NCBI GenBank assembly: GCA_023150915.1
Contig: JAKLKA010000031.1
Coordinates: forward strand, 1-57,914
Direction of reading: 5' to 3'
From: Polyangiaceae bacterium
GTDB taxonomy: Bacteria; Myxococcota_A; Polyangia; Polyangiales; Polyangiaceae
Length of the DNA stretch: 57,914 nucleotides
The first letter of the stretch is position 1. Every line of letters begins with the position of its first letter. Shown one piece after another: positions 52,978 through 57,914 of the stretch. The position numbers and the translations under genes are program-made. Below the pieces are notes generated by a model, which was given only the letters and a program-made list of their open reading frames with translations, searched no databases and was not told the DNA's origin.

Positions 52978-53745
52978 GTGGAAGCCAAAGGCAAAGTTGC
53001 CATCGTGACAGGTGGGGCCTCGGGCCTCGGAGCTGCGACGGTTCGCGCGCTGGTGGCCGCCGGCGCCAAGGCGGTGATCGCCGACAAGAACCTCGAAGCG
53101 GGCGTGGCCCTGGCGAAAGAGCTGGGGCCGGCGGTGCGCTTCGCGGAGTGCGACGTCACCAGCGAAGAGCAGCTGACGGCGGCGATTGCCACGGCCAAGG
53201 CCGAGCTCGGCGGGCTGCACGTGGCGGTGGGGTGCGCGGGCATCGGCACGTTCGGGCGTCTGGTGAGCAAGGGCGGCCCGCTGCCCCTCGACCTGTTCGC
53301 GCTCACCGTGAACGTGAACCTGGTGGGCATGTTCAACCTGCTGCGGCTCGCCGCGCACGCGATGCAAGACAACACACCGAGCGACGAGGGCGAGCGCGGC
53401 GTGCTGATCACCACCGCGAGCATCGCGGCGTTCGACGGCCAGATCGGCCAGGTGGCCTACAGCGCATCGAAGGCCGGCGTGTCCGGTATGACCTTGCCGG
53501 TCGCGCGCGAGCTGGCGCGGAGCGGCATCCGCGTGGTGTGCATCGCGCCGGGACTGTTCGACACCCCGATGATGGCCGGCCTACCGGAAGAAGCCCGCAA
53601 GAGCCTCGAAGCCACGGTGCCGTTCCCGCCGCGCCTCGGGCGCCCCGCAGAGTATGCGCGGCTGGTGCTGTCGATCGTCGACAACCCCATGCTCAATGGC
53701 GAGACGATCCGTCTCGACGGGTCCCTGCGCATGGCGCCGAAGTGA
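52978..53745 (+). CDS. Short-chain dehydrogenase, 3-hydroxyacyl-CoA dehydrogenase type-2-like
   Basis: A 255-residue classical SDR. Cofactor motif TGGASGLG, NADH-preferring Asp (AVIADKN), and catalytic Ser148, Tyr161 and Lys165 (YSASK) are all present. The overall sequence resembles HSD17B10-type 3-hydroxyacyl-CoA dehydrogenases of fatty-acid oxidation (CAGIGTFGR, LFDTPMMAGLPEE). The GTG start is used; a TAGAGA element lies six bases upstream. The next gene starts six bases after the stop. Confidence 0.88.
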   Translation: MEAKGKVAIVTGGASGLGAATVRALVAAGAKAVIADKNLEAGVALAKELGPAVRFAECDVTSEEQLTAAIATAKAELGGLHVAVGCAGIGTFGRLVSKGGPLPLDLFALTVNVNLVGMFNLLRLAAHAMQDNTPSDEGERGVLITTASIAAFDGQIGQVAYSASKAGVSGMTLPVARELARSGIRVVCIAPGLFDTPMMAGLPEEARKSLEATVPFPPRLGRPAEYARLVLSIVDNPMLNGETIRLDGSLRMAPK

Positions 53746-53751
53746 GCCCGC

Positions 53752-54201
53752 GTGCGGTGGCTGCTCTTCGTGATGGCTGCCGCCGCGTGCGCTGCCCGCG
53801 GACCCGAACCTGACGCGCCCGAGCCCGCGGACGACACCGCGCTGGACGACACCCTCAGGTCGGTCGCGTCGAGCGGCGCGGCCGCGCCGGCAGCGCGCCG
53901 CCTGCACCCGGTCGACCGCCGCTGGCAGCCCAAGACCATCGGCGCCGCCGAGCCGCAGCTCTCGCCGCTCGGGCGACGGCAGCGCGTCACGGTGCGCTTT
54001 GCCGACGCCGAGATGGGCGAGGCGCTGCGCCTGCTGGCCGAGGCCGGCGGGTTCGCGCTCGTCGTCGACGGGCCGCTGCCGGGCCGGGTGAACGCCGACC
54101 TAAGAAGCGTCCGGCCCTATGAAGCCCTGGTCGCGCTGGCGCAGGCGCGCGGCGCGCGGGTCGAGCGGCGCGGCGTGATCGTGGTCGTCACGCCGCGCTG
54201 A
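53752..54201 (+). CDS. STN-domain small lipoprotein
   Basis: A 149-residue lipoprotein (AAAC lipobox near residue 13), a variable linker (14-75) and a C-terminal STN-like domain of about 70 residues (VTVRFADAEMGEALRLLAEA, VVDGPLPGRVNADLRSV). STN domains normally open secretins or TonB receptors, but here nothing follows; the protein ends after the domain. It may be an assembly or decoy partner for a secretin. The GTG start is six bases after the SDR stop, so the two are probably co-transcribed. Confidence 0.68.
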   Translation: MRWLLFVMAAAACAARGPEPDAPEPADDTALDDTLRSVASSGAAAPAARRLHPVDRRWQPKTIGAAEPQLSPLGRRQRVTVRFADAEMGEALRLLAEAGGFALVVDGPLPGRVNADLRSVRPYEALVALAQARGARVERRGVIVVVTPR

Positions 54202-54210
54202 GCCCGAGGG

Positions 54211-55761
54211 TCACTTGCCTTCGAGCGGGGTGCCCTTGAACGCGGCATCCATCTCGTCGTTCTCGCAGTCGATGACCGGCGTGAGCTTCGGGTTGACCGC
54301 CAGGAGCTTGCTCTCGACGTCGGCGAGCTTCTGCTTGCCCTTCGACACGTCGGCAGCGGTCACGGTCACGTCGATTGCCCGCTGCACGCCGCAGGCGTCG
54401 ATCAGCTCGTAGTCGCCCTGCTTGCCCAGCGCGTCCAGGTACTTGGGGTCGCCGAACAGGGCGTCGCCCGAGATGGTCACCAGCTTCACGTTCTTGGGTT
54501 TGGCATCGATCAACACGCGCTCGGGCGTGACCGAGCTCGACGACGGCGCATCGATCACCAAGAAGTCGGCGTACTTGCCGACCTCGATGGTGCCGATGAA
54601 CTCGTCGAGGGCCCACACCTTGGCCGCGTTGATGGTGACGAAGTTCACCAGGTCCTTGTCGGTCAGGCTGCTGTTCCACAGGTACTTGTTGACCTTGTCG
54701 GCGACCTTCAGCTCCCACAGCAGGTTGGCCGACCCGCTCGGCGCCCAGTCCGAGCCGAGCGAGACCGTGAGCCCTGCCGCCATGGCGGTGGGAACGTCCG
54801 CGGTCTTGCCGTAGAGCAGCAGGTTCGAGAGCGGCGACCACACCATCTTGGCGCCCACGTCGGCCGAAGCCTCGAACTCGGCAGGGGTGAAGCCGGCGGC
54901 GTGGATCATCACCAGCTCGGGCAGATCCAGCCCGTACTTCTCGACGTAGTCCCACTCGCTGCGGGCGTGCTCGTCGATGCCTTCGGCGCAGTGCACCGCC
55001 ACCGCGTCGAGCTTGCCGTCCGCGACGTCTTTCTTGACGCTGTCGGCGAACGACGGCTTGCCCGAAATACTGCGGTTGAAGTCGGGGATGCCCATCACGT
55101 TCTGCCGGACCTTGTCTTGGCAGAAGTTGGGCTGCTCGAGGTTGCGCACCAAGTGGCGCACGCACGAGGTCTGGGGCGTGCCTTGAATGGCGGTGGTGCC
55201 GCCCACCAGGGCGCGAAGCTCACCGTGCTTCAGCGCCTCGCACTTCAGCCCGGCGGCGGTCACCGCATTCTTCGGGTCTTTCACCAGCGTCTTGTAGAGC
55301 GCGGCGTTGGGCCACTGATCGCGGTTTTCGTAGCGGCGACCGAGATCGGCCAGCGGAATGTGGTTGTACTCGACGTGACCGTGGCCGTCGATCAGGCCCG
55401 GGAAGATGTAACCCGCGGTGTCGACGATGGTCATGCCCGTCGGCGCGGTGTTCCGGACTTCGGCGATCTTCTCGCCGTCGACCACGACCCAGCCGGTCAC
55501 CAGCCCGGTGGGCGTGTAGATCTTTCCTTTGAGTGCGAACTTGCCGGAGCGGATCGGCTCGCACACGCGGTACTTGCCGTTGCCGTCCGCCTTGCCGCCG
55601 ATGCCGTCCCCGACGAGGTCGTCGTTCTCGTCGTCGTCGAACGCGTTCAGGCTGCCGTCGTCCGAACCGTCGTCGGGGCTGCTGCCACATGCCCCGAGCG
55701 AAAGCGCGACGGTCGTCGCCAAGCCTGCACCCATCACCCGAATCGCCCTAAGACGCGCCAC
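54211..55761 (-). CDS. Amidohydrolase lipoprotein
   Basis: A 516-residue lipoprotein (LSLGAC lipobox, Cys25). An acidic linker (29-62) contains GKADG at residues 56-60. The amidohydrolase barrel follows with the metal motif DGHGH (His127, His129), a third His in MIHAAGF and Asp in GSDWAPSG. This matches cytosine deaminase or chlorohydrolase-like enzymes. The substrate is unknown. GTG 55761 is preferred, with AGAGGT six bases upstream. The neighbour at 55994 is divergent and shares the GKADG linker. Confidence 0.82.
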   Translation of the reverse strand: MARLRAIRVMGAGLATTVALSLGACGSSPDDGSDDGSLNAFDDDENDDLVGDGIGGKADGNGKYRVCEPIRSGKFALKGKIYTPTGLVTGWVVVDGEKIAEVRNTAPTGMTIVDTAGYIFPGLIDGHGHVEYNHIPLADLGRRYENRDQWPNAALYKTLVKDPKNAVTAAGLKCEALKHGELRALVGGTTAIQGTPQTSCVRHLVRNLEQPNFCQDKVRQNVMGIPDFNRSISGKPSFADSVKKDVADGKLDAVAVHCAEGIDEHARSEWDYVEKYGLDLPELVMIHAAGFTPAEFEASADVGAKMVWSPLSNLLLYGKTADVPTAMAAGLTVSLGSDWAPSGSANLLWELKVADKVNKYLWNSSLTDKDLVNFVTINAAKVWALDEFIGTIEVGKYADFLVIDAPSSSSVTPERVLIDAKPKNVKLVTISGDALFGDPKYLDALGKQGDYELIDACGVQRAIDVTVTAADVSKGKQKLADVESKLLAVNPKLTPVIDCENDEMDAAFKGTPLEGK

Positions 55762-55993
55762 GGCTACCTCTTCTCGATGTTGCGGGCCTCGCGCACCATC
55801 AGCGGGCCACGAGGTCACAATTTGTCTCAATGTGCCCGCCTTACGCAAGCCCGAACGCGATCCTTCCCGAAGAAAAATCGTATGAATCCCCGAGCAAAGC
55901 GGCCGCGCATGGATCCACGTGCGCCCCGGGGACCGAAAAAAGCGAACAAGATTTGCGCTTGCTCGTGCGTAGGAGGCATGGAAAGAAAGGGCC

Positions 55994-57670
55994 GTGGCGA
56001 AAATGAGATCAATTCTTCTGGGCACTCGGGCACTGGTACTTGCTTCTGCGTTCTTGCTCGCCGGTTGCGGCTCGTCCGACGACGGCTCGAGCGAAGGCGG
56101 CGACGACACGCCGCTGTTCGACGCCGAAGACGACATTGGCGCCGACGGCAAGGCCGATGGGTGGAGCTCGACCATCAATGCCGACAACCTGAACGGTCTG
56201 TGGACCACCACCATCGACGGTGAGCAGTCGGCCGAGGTCACGATGATCGAGTCGTGGCCGGCCATCGACGTGCGCATCCACATGGGTGGCACGACCTATC
56301 AGGCCGATTTCAACGCCGGTAACTTCGAGATCAACGGGCAAGACGTGCGCTTGGTCGGCAAGGCCAACAAGAAGGGCGTGAGCGACGACACGATCGAAGG
56401 CGTGGTCGCTGGCAAGAACGTCAAGATGAAGCGTGACACCAGCAGCAAAGCGCCGGTCACGCTCACCTTCCCGGGCGATCGCCCCTACCGTCACTTCCTG
56501 CGCGACGAGATCATGCCCAAGGCGTCGTACGACCGCGAAGCGTACAAGACGGTCAACTCGTACCAGCTGAAGAAGTGGCTCGAGGCGTGCCAGCTCTACA
56601 AGTCGGGCTCGTGGGCCAAGTGGATGAAGGGTGAGACCTCGTCCGAGCGCTACAAGAACCTGAACAATCTGATCTTCGCCGTCGACAAGCAGCGGATCAC
56701 CCCGCACGCGGTCACTCGCAACTACAAGTTCTACGGCGCCATGCAGACCTACGCGAAGCCCGAGACCATCGGGCTCGCCACCTCGAGCCTGGGGATGTAC
56801 TTCTCCACCGGGGCCGGGGGTGCGGTGCGGATGAAGCTCACCGACGACACCATGGCCTACTTCATCACCGACAAGGTGACGCGCGAGGCCAAGATCGGGC
56901 TGGTGGTCATGGCCACCCCGACGCACGCGCCGCTGGCCAGCACGTTCGGTCGCCAGCTGCTCGATCTGGGCGCCGGGCCCAAGCCCGACACCTTGGCGTT
57001 CACCCGCGCCATGATGGACTTGATGGTCAAGAGCGACACCAAGAACGTCGGCAAGCTCTCGCCCGCCGGGCGTTCGTCGCTGGTCGACTGGTACTCGGTG
57101 ATGGCCATCGAAGACTACCGCGGCATCGCGTTCAACAACGGCCTCGACTGGGGCTACAACATGACCAACATGCAGTTCTTCGGCCTGGTGGCTCGCGCGC
57201 TGGCCCGGCCGACCGAGAAGGACAGCAAGGGCAAGCCGGTCATCGGGCAAGTGATCGTCGGCAATCAGCTGAGGCCGGGTGAGGCGTCCTACGGCGACGT
57301 TCTGAACAACGGCAACGACATGCAAGAGTACCCCGACCTCGCGAAGCTGAAGCAGCTCGCGACCAAGTACCTGACCGCCAAGCACCCAACCGTGGTGGCG
57401 GCGGTCAAGGCGGCGTACAAGAACGTCGTTCCCGAGAGCCAGCTCAACTACAACGCCAAGAACGACGTCTTCCACTGGATCACGTCTCAGCTGTACGGCA
57501 CCAACGAGCAGCTCGACGCGCTCAAGGGCGCGGCCGCCGACCCGGCCATCGAGTCCGTGGTCAAGCTGATCCAGACGCTGGAAGACAACTCCGCCGACTT
57601 CGAGGCGTACATCCTGACCCAGGGCATCACGAAGAGTAACGAGCCGGCACCGATTTCCACCGGCTTCTGA
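55994..57670 (+). CDS. Large lipoprotein of unknown function with GKADG linker
   Basis: A 558-residue lipoprotein (LLAGC lipobox, Cys25), acidic linker (26-50), GKADG at residues 52-56, a beta-rich region (60-155, NLNGLWTTTIDGEQSAEVTM) and a mostly helical C-terminal part (175-558) that I do not recognise. The start GTG 55994 has GAAAGG just upstream; ATG 56003 is an alternative. The 232-base gap upstream (55762-55993) contains AT-rich stretches but no clear promoter. The linker motif is shared with the divergent amidohydrolase. Confidence 0.7.
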   Translation: MAKMRSILLGTRALVLASAFLLAGCGSSDDGSSEGGDDTPLFDAEDDIGADGKADGWSSTINADNLNGLWTTTIDGEQSAEVTMIESWPAIDVRIHMGGTTYQADFNAGNFEINGQDVRLVGKANKKGVSDDTIEGVVAGKNVKMKRDTSSKAPVTLTFPGDRPYRHFLRDEIMPKASYDREAYKTVNSYQLKKWLEACQLYKSGSWAKWMKGETSSERYKNLNNLIFAVDKQRITPHAVTRNYKFYGAMQTYAKPETIGLATSSLGMYFSTGAGGAVRMKLTDDTMAYFITDKVTREAKIGLVVMATPTHAPLASTFGRQLLDLGAGPKPDTLAFTRAMMDLMVKSDTKNVGKLSPAGRSSLVDWYSVMAIEDYRGIAFNNGLDWGYNMTNMQFFGLVARALARPTEKDSKGKPVIGQVIVGNQLRPGEASYGDVLNNGNDMQEYPDLAKLKQLATKYLTAKHPTVVAAVKAAYKNVVPESQLNYNAKNDVFHWITSQLYGTNEQLDALKGAAADPAIESVVKLIQTLEDNSADFEAYILTQGITKSNEPAPISTGF

Positions 57671-57676
57671 GCCACT

Positions 57677-57693
57677 GCCGCACGGGGTGCGGC
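57677..57693. terminator. Small hairpin after the GKADG lipoprotein
   Basis: GCCGCAC and GTGCGGC pair over seven bases around GGG, seven bases after the stop. There is no T-run. Confidence 0.35.
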
Positions 57694-57707
57694 GGCCAAA
57701 CGACGAG

Positions 57708-57742
57708 CGGCCCGGAGCGATCACCAGGATCGTTCTGGGCCG
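57708..57742 (+). terminator. Long hairpin in the gap after 57670
   Basis: CGGCCCGGAGCGATC pairs with GATCGTTCTGGGCCG over 15 bases, with two G-T wobbles, around ACCAG. No T-run follows, so rho-dependent termination or another RNA role is possible. Confidence 0.45.
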
Positions 57743-57802
57743 AACGTTTCTGAAAAAACGAGCGGCGCCCGGTCGCCGCTCGAGCTGACGAGGAGCTCGA
57801 AC

Positions 57803-57914
57803 ATGCGCGCGTTCAACGAACCCACCACGCTGCCGCTTCGGCGGTTCTTCCAGGGGCTGGCGATTGCCGGGTCGCTCTTCGGTGCCGCCTGCGGTTCGGA
57901 CTCGGGTGGCGGCG
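57803..57914 (+). CDS. Lipoprotein, 3' end missing
   Basis: The visible 37 residues start MRAFNEPTTLPLRRFFQGL and continue to a lipobox GAAC followed by GSDSGGG. Arg-Arg before the hydrophobic part suggests a possible twin-arginine lipoprotein signal. AGGAG lies eight bases upstream of the ATG. The gene runs off the window. Confidence 0.7.
   Translation, partial: MRAFNEPTTLPLRRFFQGLAIAGSLFGAACGSDSGGG

Overview
The window is a GC-rich bacterial chromosome segment with tightly packed genes on both strands. It most probably comes from a myxobacterium (Myxococcota, Polyangia-like). This rests on many Gly/Ser/Thr-linker lipoproteins, two C-terminal tails resembling MYXO-CTERM sorting signals, an outer-membrane barrel of the myxobacterial type, Stig1-like Cys repeats, an IgGFc-binding-type lipoprotein, a MerC-like protein and a DUF4388/J-domain protein. 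The species cannot be named from sequence alone. I see no rRNA, tRNA, CRISPR array, insertion sequence, integrase or phage gene, so this looks like ordinary chromosome rather than an island.

Layout. 1-3841: end of a metallophosphatase, a TMTC-like glycosyltransferase with TPRs, a second metallophosphoesterase and a Gly-rich lipoprotein. 3947-6998: a three-gene DevCAB-like exporter (permease, ATPase, adaptor) joined by ATGA overlaps. 6995-11345 (minus): hybrid histidine kinase, thioredoxin-fold lipoprotein and a choice-of-anchor-D-type protein. 11421-15059: MerC-like protein, a receiver/DUF4388/degenerate J-domain protein, a 43-residue membrane protein and folK. 15232-19618: a partial ATP synthase operon coding b', b, delta, alpha and gamma only. 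19637-22898: an unknown two-gene unit, then glmS. 22908-29796: PGRS-like lipoprotein, GIDE-type membrane protein, a lipoprotein, an IgGFc-type lipoprotein and a YbiT-type ABC-F ATPase. 30004-34385: persulfide dioxygenase-rhodanese fusion, GH31 lipoprotein, small Cys-rich lipoprotein and radical SAM/SPASM protein. 34447-41602: Stig1-repeat lipoprotein, AspT/YidE-type transporter, two coupled lipoproteins (one with HEAT repeats) and a PCL-motif protein. 41605-50166: two coupled exported proteins (one TPR-like), copper type II monooxygenase-like lipoprotein with a downstream lipoprotein, a DUF2330 protein, free-Met sulfoxide reductase, gpmA and an outer-membrane barrel. 50271-57914: FG-GAP protein, Tat-exported solute-binding protein, SDR, STN-domain lipoprotein, amidohydrolase lipoprotein, a large unknown lipoprotein and the start of another.

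How the genes work together. Core metabolism (ATP synthase, glmS, folK, gpmA) is scattered among envelope genes. About half of the proteins carry an export or lipoprotein signal, so the accessory content is mostly cell surface.

The most striking regulatory feature is a TANNNT hexamer 5-10 bases in front of about a dozen start codons. This suggests widespread leaderless transcription. Its best example is a palindromic AGTATACT centred between two divergent genes, with both start codons at the same distance. No gap between genes exceeds 300 bases. The longest (3249-3529, 29797-30003, 44550-44768, 55762-55993) hold promoter candidates or nothing I recognise.
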